A stretch of 64,000 nucleotides of DNA, taken from assembly GCA_028583605.1 (NCBI GenBank), contig CM053327.1, forward strand, positions 27,143,629-27,207,628. Reading direction: 5' to 3'. The translations under genes and the position numbers were made by a program. The notes under the pieces are model-generated. The model was not told the origin of the DNA. It saw only the letters and a program-made list of their open reading frames with translations, and ran no database searches. This DNA comes from Dastarcus helophoroides (taxonomy: Eukaryota; Arthropoda; Insecta; Coleoptera; Bothrideridae). Below are positions 32,991-44,298 of the stretch, in pieces (the stretch's first letter is position 1; every line of letters begins with the position of its first letter).

Positions 32991-35900
32991 TCACCTGTGG
33001 CCTATAATTCCATTCATTGGCGGGTTCACAGTCGGCACCATCTCCAGTTCAACTAAGAGTGGAAAATGGTCGGAAAAAACGTGAGGATGTGGACAACCGA
33101 TCACTTTGTTTTGCGTCAACCACTCCTGCGATATCGGCCCTAATAGACCAAGGGGAGTCATGGTCTGCTTGGAGAAAAAGATGTAGTCGATAATGCCCTT
33201 GAAGTCAAACCTGCAAAGATGCCATTGTCTAAAGATTGTTGTTACGATTTTAAAGCGTATCAAATTTTAAGAATAGTAGTGTGGTGTGTCGGTGCGGTAA
33301 GTCAGTGGTTTTTTTTTGTGCTTCTTCGAAGTTTAAAATCCAAAGAGCTAACAATCAAGCAACTTACGTGTAATTAGTGAATGGCATGATTTCATCATTG
33401 TACGCAGATGACAGTTTGAAGGAATGAGTAAATTCGTTTGGTTTATCACAGGCGAGAACTTTCTCCAAGCAAGATTTATAACTGAAATCCTTGAAGTCCT
33501 TGTGGTCTTGGGACACCCTACCAGTCCCCAAGAATTCGATCACTCCAGAATCAGGTAAGGAATTGAAATCGCCGCATAATACCAACTGGATGTTGCTCGA
33601 ATCGTAGTTAACGTTGTCCAAGGATTTCAACGTTTGGGCCGAATCTTCCAGAATCGTCTTCAGCTCGTTGCTCAGCATCATCGTTTGAATCAGCTTCACG
33701 TCGCAGAATTCGGGATCCCAATGGATGTGGGCGGTACAAACCAAGAGGGGCTGCTGGATGAACTGAGAATCTGCGGGGGCTAAAAGTAAACACAAAGTAA
33801 ATACAAAGTAGGGATGTCGATTCCTTTTTAAAAATAATCGATTTTTGGATCGATTAGAATCGCGAGCAAAAGTATCGATTCCCGATAAAATTGGGCGCTG
33901 AAAGATCAATTTCCGATTAATCGCCTTGTTTGTGAAATTTTTAAACATTTCTAATAAAAGAAAAATTATATAATAATAATGAATTGGCGTAGTTTAATTT
34001 TGAAAGTTTTTTCTTGGATTTCAAAGACTAATATTTATATTTTAATTATTCCTAATTAGAAAAATCCGATACAAATTTATTTTCTGCTTTGTTTTTTATT
34101 TATGTATTTTTGGGCATTAATTTATAAAAATATATTTAGAAATATAAAATTTAAACTGGAAATTACGAGATGAAAGTGGAAATTTCTACTTTATTTTTCA
34201 AATTTCGACTTTTTTGAGGAAATTTCCTAGATAAAGTCGAAATTTCGGCTTTAATCTCGAAATTTCAACTTTTTTTCAGGAAATTTTGAGATAAGTCGAA
34301 ATTTCTTATTCTATGGTTAGGTTTTGGTTCTAGGCAGATGACAGTTAAGTCCCACCAACCCTTAGAATATAAGACTTATTCTAAGCACCAACTCTTTTAC
34401 AATTTAATGTTGACACTTAGCAGTAGGGTACGTTCAGTAAATTCAATTTTTTATTACCCAAAATTTCGACCCTTTATCTTGAAATTTCAATGTTAAAGTA
34501 GAATCTTTGAGAAAAAAGTCGAAATTTCGAGTTCAAAATCGACATTTTACAAAAGCGTAAAAAGGACATTGATTTAAATAAATATTTTTAGAGATTTCGA
34601 CTTTTTTTCTCAAATTTTGATTTTTTTTCGAAATTTCGACCTTTTCTCTCGAAATTTCGGATTTAAATTCGAAATTTCTGCTTTAAACTTGAAATTTCGT
34701 CTTTACACTCAAAATTTCGACTTTTTTCTCGAAAATTCGGCTTTTTTTTTTTGAAATATTTACTTTTTTCCTAAAATTCAGAGATTAATGTTGAAATTTC
34801 GACTTTAATCTTGGATTTTAGACTTTGATATAGAATTTTTTCTCGAAATTTCGAGAATAGGTCGCTCTATAACAAGCACACTCTATGGTTAAATTAGGCA
34901 GATGACAGTTACATCCCCACTACTCTTTTGCCCCAACAATCTTGACAGTGGTAGTAGGGTGTGTTCAATAATTGCTATTTTTAATTAGCAAATTTTGGTC
35001 TTTCTTTTAGAAATTTCGAGATTAACGTTGAAATTTCTAGAAAAAAGTTGAAATTTGGAGAAAAAAGTTGAAATTTCGAGTTTTAAATCGAAATTCCGCG
35101 ATTAAGATCTAAATTTCGAGAAAAAAGTCGAAATTTGTAGAAAATAATCAAAATTTTGAGTTTAAAGTCGAAATTTCGAGAAAAATGTCGAAATTTCGAT
35201 ATTAAGGTCAAAATTTCGAGAAAAAAGTCGGTATTTGAGAACAAAAAGTCGTAAATTGAGAGGAAAAAAAAAATTTCCAGAAAAAAGTCTAACTTTTCAG
35301 ATTAAGGCCGCAACTTAAAAAAAGGTCGAAAGTTTGAGAAAAAAAAGTCGAAATTTCGAGAAAAAAATCGAAATTTGAGAAAAAAAACGAAATTTCGAGA
35401 AGATCGAAATTTCGAAATTTCGATCCTAAAATCGAAATTTAAGAAAAAAAGTCGAAATTTCTAAAAATAACATTATTTTTAATCGTTGTTCTTTCTACGC
35501 CTTTGTAACATTTCAAAAAAGTTAAATTTTTTAGAAAAAAGTCGAAATTTAAGAAGTCGAAAATTTGAAAAAAAAAAGTCGACATTTTGAGTTTAAAGTC
35601 GAAATTGAAGCAGAATGTTTTTCATTTGAAATTTAAAATGGAACAGTTATCATGATCTGTCTGAAAAATGCAGGATCGACCAAGGTGCAATGATTGGGAA
35701 AAACTTACATCAAGAGATCCAAGAAGGAAAAGTGACAGTAGAAATAACTTACTGTTTTCCCAGGCTGCTTCCGTCGTCTGTAGTAGAGCAGCTAACCCAA
35801 TATTATCCTTTGGCATTACTCTGTTTAACATATGATCCAAACCGTCGGCATTCGCCATAGCCAATTGGTTAAATTCCACCAAATGTTCTTTAATTAAAGT

Positions 35901-36386
35901 AAACCTAAAATCAAGCGTTAAAAAATTTATAAAATCAATCGACGCAAAAGTCTTACTTTGAACTCCTATAAAAAATTGCGCAGCCATCGACGTATTTCCT
36001 CTCGCTTTCAGCCATATGTTTCGCTCGCGACTTCGGGGAGTAAATCCCCGAATAACCATCCTGTTTGAGCTCGGGAAGAAAATAATTATAAAATTGTTCC
36101 ATTTCGACTTCCTGCAGATTGATGATGTCGGCGGCGTAATGCCTGATTTCTTCTAAAATCCCTTTCTTACGGTAGTCCCAATTTAAAGCCCAACTGGGGC
36201 AGTAACTGTACATTTGTCTGGTGGCATATTTATCACAAAGAACGTTGTAGCACATCACAGTGAAAATACCTAGAGAGAGATGGATGAGATGGGATGGGGC
36301 ATGAGTTAGCAACTTACATGTTTGACGATTTGTTGTAGGTCTGGCCAAAGGTATCCATGGTCGTGGGGGAGGCGTAGGAGCATCGA
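32991..36386 (-). CDS. twin: CCR4-type deadenylase (CNOT6/twin), catalytic part, 5' exons missing
   Basis: Five exons on the minus strand: 36318-36386, 35957-36269, 35753-35904, 33368-33779 and 32991-33210. The frame is continuous for 387 aa to a TGA at 32991. The product covers the whole exonuclease-endonuclease-phosphatase domain: TPPPRPWIPLA at the linker, FTVMCYNVLCDKYATRQMY, NLQEVEM (metal-binding Glu), GDFNSLPDSGV (Asp/Asn) and FKGIIDYIF, ending PHVFSDHFPLLVELEM (catalytic Asp-His). In the CCR4-NOT complex this enzyme shortens mRNA poly(A) tails in the cytoplasm. The first exon begins with two bases of a split codon, so the upstream exons coding the leucine-rich repeats lie further 5'. 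The 33780-35752 intron is packed with satellite-like repeat, while the other introns are 48-157 nt. The acceptor at 33779 could instead be 33770. Confidence 0.92.
33780..35752. repeat. CNOT6 intron filled with CGAAATTTCG-type repeat
   Basis: Cleanest stretch of the bulk repeat (34150-35620), many units of GTCGAAATTTCGAGAAAAA type in both orientations. Two related non-repeat blocks (about 34305-34450 and 34883-34985) share GGCAGATGACAGTTA and AGTAGGGT.CGTTCA-like strings, an old local duplication. Confidence 0.65.
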
Positions 36387-38726
36387 CTGAAAAAAGAAAT
36401 GACACTTAAAATTTCATCCAAGCAAAAAACTATAATTGAAGCTCAACAACATTTCTCGAAAGTGTGTGACTCACTCAGGATTAATTTTTTTTAATTGTGA
36501 TTTGTCTCTTTTTAAAATTATCTGACGAGCTTACCTAACGAATAAAAACATGTAACATTTTATACCTCTGAAAATTGACAAAAAAAGCACGTCCATGATG
36601 TCACAATATCCCTTCCCCTAAAATCGAAAGAAACCACGTAAAATTTTGAGATACATTTCTGAAATTAGGCTCTTATTCGGAATTTGGGAAACATTGAAAT
36701 ATTCAGAGATGAATTTCGAAACTTCGAGACGAAAGTTGAAATTTCAGAAACTTTTTAAGAGATTTCGACTTTTTGAAAATTCAAGTCAAAGTTTCTCATT
36801 AGGATTAAATTTGAAATTTAATTTAAATTGAAAATTTAAAATCTTGAGATTGTAAAGTCAACAGTTGGAGAAAAATTGGACGACTTTTTGCAGAATGGAA
36901 TCGTCCCAAAAAAACAGGTCGAAGTTCATTATTTTCCAAATTTAAATTTCTCAAAATTAAAATTTCGATTAATAAGTCAGAATTTCTCGAAATTTTGAAA
37001 GTCAAATCTCGAGGAAAATGCGAAATTTTAAAATTTAAATTTCTCAAAATTGAAATTTCGAAAAAGATGAATTTCGACTAAAGTCAGAATTTCTAGAAAT
37101 GTTGAATATCAAAATTTGAAATAAAAATCCAAACTTTAAGAATCCAGTCAAAATTTCTGGAAATTCAGATTCTAAAAGAACGAAATTTTCGAAAAATTGC
37201 AATGTGGAGAAAAAGGGACGAAATCTTTTAGAGAAAGTCGTAAGGTAAAAAAATGAATTTTAAAAAGTAGTTGAGGAAAAAAGACAAATTAATACAATTT
37301 TTGCACAAAAAGCCAAAAGTCGATTTTCCAAATAATATCGAAATTAAAAAAATACTTTAAAAAAAGAAAAAAACAGTGGAAAATTCGAAAAAAAGACTAA
37401 TCTCGAGGAAAATGCGAAATTTTAAAATTTAAATTTCTCAAAATTGAAATTTCGACTAAAAAGTCAGAATTTCTAGAAATGTTGAACATCAAAATTTGAA
37501 ATAAAAATCCAAACTTTAAGAAAGAAACTTTAAAAAAGCCAAACTTTAAAAATCCAGTCAAAATTTCTGGAAATTCCGATTCTAAAAGAACGAAATTTTC
37601 GAAAAATTGCAATGTGAAGAAAAAAAAACGGTCAACATTTCGAGAAAAACTTCGCAATGGAGAAAAAATTCTACAGAGAATGTCGCAATGTAAAAAAATA
37701 AATTTTTAAAAAGTAGTTGAGGAAAAAGGCCACATTACGAGAACTTTTGCACAAAAATCCAAAAGGTCGATTTTTCAGAATAATGTCGAAATTAAAGACA
37801 CATTATGAAAAAAAAAAAGAAACAGTAGAAATTCCGGAAAAAAGACATATCTCGAGGAAAATGCGAAATTTTGAGAAAAACCGAATAAGTCGCGTTTAAA
37901 TGTAAAATTTTGGGAAAATTAGTAAAATATCGAGAATAGTCTGTAAAAAAAAGACGAATTTCGAAGAAAATTTAAATTTTGAGAAAAGATGAATTTCGAC
38001 GAGATTTCAAAAAAAAGGCGTTTTACGTAGAAAAACCCTAAATTCCAAGAAACAAAAACAAATTATAAAAAGATTGTGAAATTTAGAGAAAAAAAGCCAA
38101 ATTTCCGAGAAAAAATTTGGTAAAAATTTGAAATTTCTCAGTCAAATTTTGTCGAAATTTCCGATTTTTCTCAAAATTTACCCAGTTTTCGAAATTTCTC
38201 ATACAAATTTTGGCGAAATTTCGTAAATTTTGAGAAAAATCGGCGAGTTAAACATTTATTTCCTTTTGAGCGTTTAAGCCAAAGGAAAATGAGCGCTGCA
38301 GCTTGTCGCAGTATTGGAAATGGTTGTCAAAATTTTGAGAAACAAATTTGAATTTCCAGAAGGATGAATTAAAACACAACTGTTAAAATTTCCAAAGAAA
38401 ATTCTCCTCAAATTTTTGCCTTTATTCAAATTTTAAAAATTAGGAAAACATGTTTTAAAACATGTTTACTTTTTTATCAAAAAACTAGCTGATACACGCG
38501 CGGTCTGTGTAAAAGAAGAGGAAGGATTCTGGGGTCACCCCTTTTAAAACACCGAATTTTTTTAACGATTTCGATTTTTACTGAAATTTTCGACATTTTA
38601 GAATATCGCAATTTTCCAAAATATCGATATTTTCTTGCCCAAGTCCTAAAATTTTAACTTTTTTCTCCAAATTTTAATTTAATTTTAGAAATTTTCGTTT
38701 TTTCTGAAGTTTTGATTGTTTTTGAA

Positions 38727-38934
38727 AATTGAAATACAGAACTTGTCCCCTGAAACCAAAAAAGATTAAAAAACACAACAAAGGTTGCTCTAACGCGTTT
38801 CGACAGCCAAGCTGTCATCTTCAGAGAGAAACGCGTTAGAGCAACCTTTGTTGTGTTTTTTAATATTTCTTGGTTTCAGGGAAAAGTTCTGTATTTCAAT
38901 TTTTGAAGATAACCAAGGACCAGTCCGTTCCACC
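38727..38934. repeat. Dispersed fold-back family, complete inverted copy
   Basis: Left arm 38729-38800 and right arm 38830-38905 are near-perfect reverse complements (TTGAAATACAGAACTTG and its inverse at the ends, GGTTGCTCTAACGCGTTT near the centre). The right arm runs on to GGACCAGTCCGTTCC. The centre carries a hammerhead-like core on the minus strand. Confidence 0.7.
38788..38828 (-). ncRNA. Hammerhead-like core in the fold-back repeat
   Basis: Minus strand: CUCU-CUGAAGA-U-GACAGC-UUG-GCUGUC-GAAA-C-GC-G-UU-AGAG. Stem I (CUCU/AGAG), stem II (6 pairs) and a one-pair stem III form, and the last triplet GUU is a permitted cleavage triplet. One base more than canonical sits between CUGAAGA and stem II, so activity is uncertain. 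Confidence 0.4.
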
Positions 38935-39003
38935 AAAAAAAAAAGATTTTGAAAATCCCAACTTTTTGAAAACTCTGGCTTTTTTAAAAATTGTAGAATG
39001 TTC

Positions 39004-39115
39004 TAAAACTTGAAACACAAATCTTGTCCCCCGAAACCAAGAAAGATTAAAAAATACAACAGAAGTTGCTCTAATGCGTTTCGATAGCCAAGCATCATCT
39101 TCAGGGAGATACCAG
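39004..39115 (-). repeat. Dispersed fold-back family, single-arm copy
   Basis: CAAATCTTGTCCCCCGAAACC, then GCTCTAATGCGTTTCGATAGCC, then CATCTTCAG, on the plus strand, i.e. inverted relative to 7847-7974. Confidence 0.6.
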
Positions 39116-42100
39116 CTTTTTGTATGTTTTAATTTTTTGAAAACTTTTTTTTGATAATGTCTGTCGTTATTAAACATTTTTTTGGAAATTTCCCCTTTTT
39201 TGAAAATTTTCTTTTCAATATTTCGATTTTTTTTGAATAATCCGACTTTATTTAAAGGTTTTGAATTTTTTTGGAAAGTTTTAACCTTTTTCACTTTTAA
39301 TTTTGAAAAGTTTAACTTTCTTCAAAATTCTCAACTTGTTACTGGAATTGTATACCTTTTTTAAAATTTTGATTTTACTTTTTTGTAAATCTAACTGCTG
39401 TTTAAATTCGATTTTTTAAAACACTTCAATCTTTTTTGAAAATTTGAATTTTTTGCAAGTTTCGACATTGATTTACTCAAGTGATTTTTTTAATTCGCCT
39501 TTTTTTCAAAAATTCGAAATTTTTGGAAATCTGATTATGTTGAAATATTGTCTTATTCAAAACCGCCATCTTTTTTCAAAATAGCCACTTTTTTGAAAAT
39601 GTCCACTTTTCTCGAAATTTTAGCTTTTTGTTTTTAATTTTGACTTCTTTTCAAAAATTTTGAGTTTTTCTCTAAGTTTCGATTTTTCTGTTGTAAATTT
39701 TTATTTGAAGAATTGGACTTTTTTCGAAAACCTTCACATTTTGGAAAATTAAATTTTTTTCAAAATTTCGTCTTTTGAAATGTTCGAAATGTGTCAGAAA
39801 TTTCACTTTTTTTTGAAAATGTCCACTTTTTGACATCAAATTTCAACTTCTTCTTAAACTTATGATTTTTTTCAGAATATAAATATTTGCCAAATATTCT
39901 GCCTCTTTTTTTTTACTTAAATTTTCTGTGAACACTTGACCTTTTGTCAAAATTGATTTGAAAATGTTGTCTTTTTTCTCGAAACTTCTTCTGAGGTTCT
40001 AATTGCAAGTTTTAAAAATTTTAAATGAATCGTATAAAACGGATTTGAAACTTAACTAAATTTCGATTTTAAAGGTAGTATTTTAAAATGGAATAGTTCT
40101 TAAAAAACTGAAAAGTTTCAAAATAAGTTGAATTGCAGTTCCTGAAAATACTAATTTTTTTTTAAAATCCAAGTTTCTAAACTGCGATTTTTTAAAATTT
40201 TCAACCAATTGTATAAAACGAATTCGAGACTTAGCTCAAGCTAGCATTTTAAAATGGAACTTTTTTTATTTTCAAACAAAAGTTTCAAAAAAAGTCGAAA
40301 TTTAGAAAAAAGAACCTTTTTTATTTTCTAACTAAAAAGTTTCAAAAAAGTCGAAATTTAGAAGAATTTTTGAGATTAAAATCTAAATAGGAATTTGACA
40401 AAATTTTGGATTTAATTTAAAAATTTGAATTCTTACAAAACGGTTTCTCGAAATTTTGAATTTAGAGACAAAATTTGGAAATGACGTCAAAATTTCGAGA
40501 AGAAACTTCAAAATAACCATAAACAAATGTTCAACATTCCGATTTTAACATCAAACATGCCAAATTAAAGACAAAATTTCGATTTTAAAACTTAAATATT
40601 TAGAAGTTTACAATTAAAACAAGGATTCGTGAAATTACAAAATAGGGAGTTAAAAAAAAGGGATTCTTAAAAAGGCAAAATATGCATTGATCGCTTGTAA
40701 AAATTAGAATAAATTCGTGTGAAGACTGAAAACACCCTCATAAATGACGTCAGCTCTGTAATCGTGTAGGCAACTTTAAATACAATGGCGTGTATTATTC
40801 GTTGTGTACATTTTAGGTGGTTTATAATGCCCATTTTTATCACCTTAGAGGCTGAATTTTGAAAAATCCTTTCTTCGTGCTCACCTACGTTATTATGGGG
40901 AAGATGTGTGAAATTTCACGCTCCTAGACCCACCGATTTAGGCTATGTATTGTCTGCCAATCAGTGCTTAAAAATTTAAATAGATCCGGCAACTTTTCAT
41001 TAAAAAAACAAATTTTGACAAACCAACCCAAATTTACATCGCATTTAATTTACATCGGATTCTAAGAAAAGTCGAAATTTTCAGAAAAAGTGGAATTTTA
41101 ATGAAATTAAAAAAAAAGTAACGAAGAATTTTGAGATAAAATTTCAAAATTTTGAGAAGGCAGATTTTGATAATAGAAACCAAATTGTAAAAACAAATTC
41201 GAAATTATAGAAGAAACAGACGAATTTTGTAAAAAAGACGAATTTTGAGAAAAAATATCTAAAGAAAATGTGCGAGAAGAACGAATTTTGAAGAAAACTT
41301 CTGGAAAAAGTTTTTTCCAGTTGAATATAGATTTTTTAAACCAGGGAAGAAGGTAAGTATCGTGTCCTGGTTTAATAAATTTATATTCCACTAGGAAGAT
41401 TTTTTCCAGAAGTTCCCATTTTTCTGCTACACCTATGAAAACAATATCTTATTAACTTTTGGTTTTGCTAAAAGAAACCAAAGGACTTGGGTCCCTCCTG
41501 CAGGTTTTTTACCTGTCCAATTCATTCAGCTGAGTGGTTCTTCGGTTAACAGATGGCGCTGGGTTTTAAAATGAGACCTGGTTCTTATTTAGAGCAAATA
41601 TTATGGAACTATATGCTAAAAGTCTTATGTTCAAGAATTTGTGGTTTGGTTTCTTTCTGCACGCAAAAAGCCATCCAATTCAAAACTTGATGGAAAAGAA
41701 AATAACGAGTTCAAGTTTAAACTTCAACAACTTCAGTCGAAAATTTCAACTTTATCGACTTTAACGTGAAAATTTCAATAAAAACAGGTTCTTTAAAATT
41801 CAACTTTTTTTTTCTTAAAACTTCGACTTTTTAGATTAAAATTCCCAGAACAAAACGAAACTAGAAGATTTCTAAATTATTAGATTTCGATTTTTTCGTA
41901 AGAATCTAAACCTTAAACCTAAAATTTCTAGTCGATCTTCAGATTTCAATTTTAAAATTGCAGTGGAAAATAAGTAATTTTTTGAGATTTCTAAAAAAAT
42001 TTTTTAGAAATTTGAGGTTTTCAGTGAAAATTTTGCAAAAACTTCAAATTTTGAAGCAAAATCAACATTTACAAAATAGAAATTAAAGATTCAATGTAAC

Positions 42101-43995
42101 ATTTAAAAAAAATATGTCGAAATTAAAAATAAACCTGAATTAGGCAAGAATGAACTTTGAACTGTCTACAAAAACTCGAAATTTGTTGATACGATTTACC
42201 TTTTTTATTCCGATATTTTGATTTACTTATCAATACGTCTAATTAAAGGTTGTAATGTGTATGCTTTTTCCAAAATTTTATTTTTGAACCCGATATTTAG
42301 ACTTTTTCGAAATAACCTCCATATTCTCGAAATTTAGACTTTCAGTAAATTGTGACTTGCTTCTCCAAATTTCGAGTTTGAACTAATTTTAATTTAAGAA
42401 ATTGAATATTCAGTGTTTAAACTTCTTTTGTTAAAACTCTATTCGGCTAAATATTTGAAGTTGGAAAATATAGAGAACAAATCAGATAACGGCGATAATT
42501 TTTGGTCATAAATTCGTTGTCCAGCGTTGGACTCGTCCCATCAAACTGCTTTTTATTTGACCACCTATCATAGAAGCAGTGTAGCGGTTGTGTTTTTATG
42601 GCGTGGCAAAAAGTAGGAAATATGATTCAAAAAAAGGATCGTGGGAGAGAATGTTACTTTCTCTTTGAAGCTAGTTGAAATCTTCCCATTAGAAAATTGG
42701 CGCCTTAGACGCAAACCGCAAAACGTAGTTACTTTAATTTATCAGAAAGGTGTACATACCGACAACTATCACTCATTTCGCACATTATTAACCGCTTGTA
42801 CAAATCATTGCTGTTGAGCAATACATTCTAGAGATAATTATAGTTGAATTATTGTAACCGATATGTTATTTTGTGCTATGCTACGAATTTGCAGCTGAAG
42901 GATATTTTAACTCTTCGAGTTTATTTAAGTTGTGCGTAAAACGACGGTGAATACGCATGTAATTGGCACATAAAGTTTAAGGTATCCCCCATAATAGATT
43001 TATAAAATGTTATTTTTTTGTAATACAGCAGTGATAATTTTTATTTTATTTTCATGTTTAATACCATTACTCGCTACTTCGTTTGCGGAATTAGATGAAT
43101 ATAATTTAACGGAAAACTGTCCAGAAGAGCGTTTTTAAATCTGTTAAATTAACGAATCGGTTTGTTTTGTTTTAATGTTTTAATTTGCGACTCTTTTTAA
43201 TTAAAAACGAAACTGATGTAAGACAGCGATAGATGGTGCTGTCGATCAAATATACTTTCTAATGAAATAAAATTAGTTTGGAAAGTTTGGATAAACGCAA
43301 CTAACTTAATCAGCTACGCACATCTTTAGTTCGCGCAGATGGCAGAATGCTGTTTTGTTCAAATTCGTTGATACGGTCACGTGTATATTTACGAGTCACG
43401 TGTGTATAACTGCCTAGCGAGTCTCCAGCTAATATATTTGGCAGAAAGTTGCGCCCTACCTATCGCTTTAGAAGACGCTACCAGACGCTTACATTAAAAT
43501 AACTCCATAGCCAAGTTACGGAACCTTTGCGATATCATTAGATGGCGCTGTCATCTACCTCAAATCATTTATTGACACAGAAAACGGAACCTTTCCGGAT
43601 ATAAAATTAGTTTGGGAAAATGTAAAACACTTTGCCGGGATAACACGTGTACTAGTAACGATCCCGCTCTGCACTTTATAACCAGGGCTTCGAAACGGAA
43701 CTGAACCGAAAACCGGAAACCGAAAAAAACCGTTATTTTTGTAGGAACGAAAACCGGAACAGAACCGAAAAAAATAACGATTTATTTCGGTTCGTTGAAT
43801 TTCTATGTTGTTAAAATAATTTTTACTTTATCCTAAAGTTTGGGTTTTTTTAACATTGGAAATGTTTATGTTGAGATATAGGGTGAAGTTTCGGGTTTTC
43901 GTTCAAGCTTAAGAGAACACGGTGTCGCTCGCTCTGACATACTCGTTAGTCGAGCGCTCTCGGCGTCGAGAGGCCGGCGTGAAAACTATGGGAGA

Positions 43996-44298
43996 ATGTT
44001 AAGTTTACAATTCACCGCAGTACACCATATTCGTTTAATCCAGTTTCATTGGACACGGCTATCAGCTATGGTTATTAAGAGTATGAAAAATAGCGAAAAA
44101 TGTAAGACATATCGAGAGCGTAAAAAACGTCGACGGGAGATTGAAAATAGAGAATCTAGTGAGTTAAGTACGAAAACACCGCTAACAAAAACTGAACACA
44201 ATAGGCGGTATCGTGAGCATGTAAAGATGCGCAAACTTAAAGGTTCTGAAGTTTACACGGGCTACCCAAGTCAGCGGCCCTTAACTGAGGGGTTATAA
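43996..44298 (+). CDS. Unrecognised basic protein inside the 7.2-kb element
   Basis: 100-aa frame, GC richer than its surroundings, about 300 bp from the left hAT-like end. The central part is strongly basic (CKTYRERKKRRREIENRESS, then TEHNRRYREHVKMRKLKGSE) and reads like a helical DNA-binding or ORF1-type segment of a transposon. The likely start is the internal ATG at 44065 or 44083 rather than the first. It stops at 44298 with no clear splice donor. Could be the remains of a transposon-carried gene. Function unknown. Confidence 0.35.
   Translation: MLSLQFTAVHHIRLIQFHWTRLSAMVIKSMKNSEKCKTYRERKKRRREIENRESSELSTKTPLTKTEHNRRYREHVKMRKLKGSEVYTGYPSQRPLTEGL

Larger units (their letters stand above)
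36387..43674. repeat. Satellite-like AT-rich repeat upstream of CNOT6 exons
   Basis: No exons recognised. 37005-37870 holds direct repeats: ATGCGAAATTTT blocks start at 37019, 37413 and 37862 (spacing 394 and 449). 38727-38934 and 39004-39115 are fold-back family copies. 38484-38503 carries ACTAGCTGATACACGCGCGG, a dispersed-repeat end. 42480-43674 is less repetitive, with short AGATGGCGCTG-type motifs. Confidence 0.5.

Noticed and set aside
33608..33793. Minus-strand 61-aa frame inside the CNOT6 exon
   Set aside because: Alternative frame of a well-supported exon.
41107..41391. 94-aa minus-strand frame
   Set aside because: Phe/Ser/Leu-rich product of the A-rich repeat read in antisense; many such frames occur in the satellite regions.
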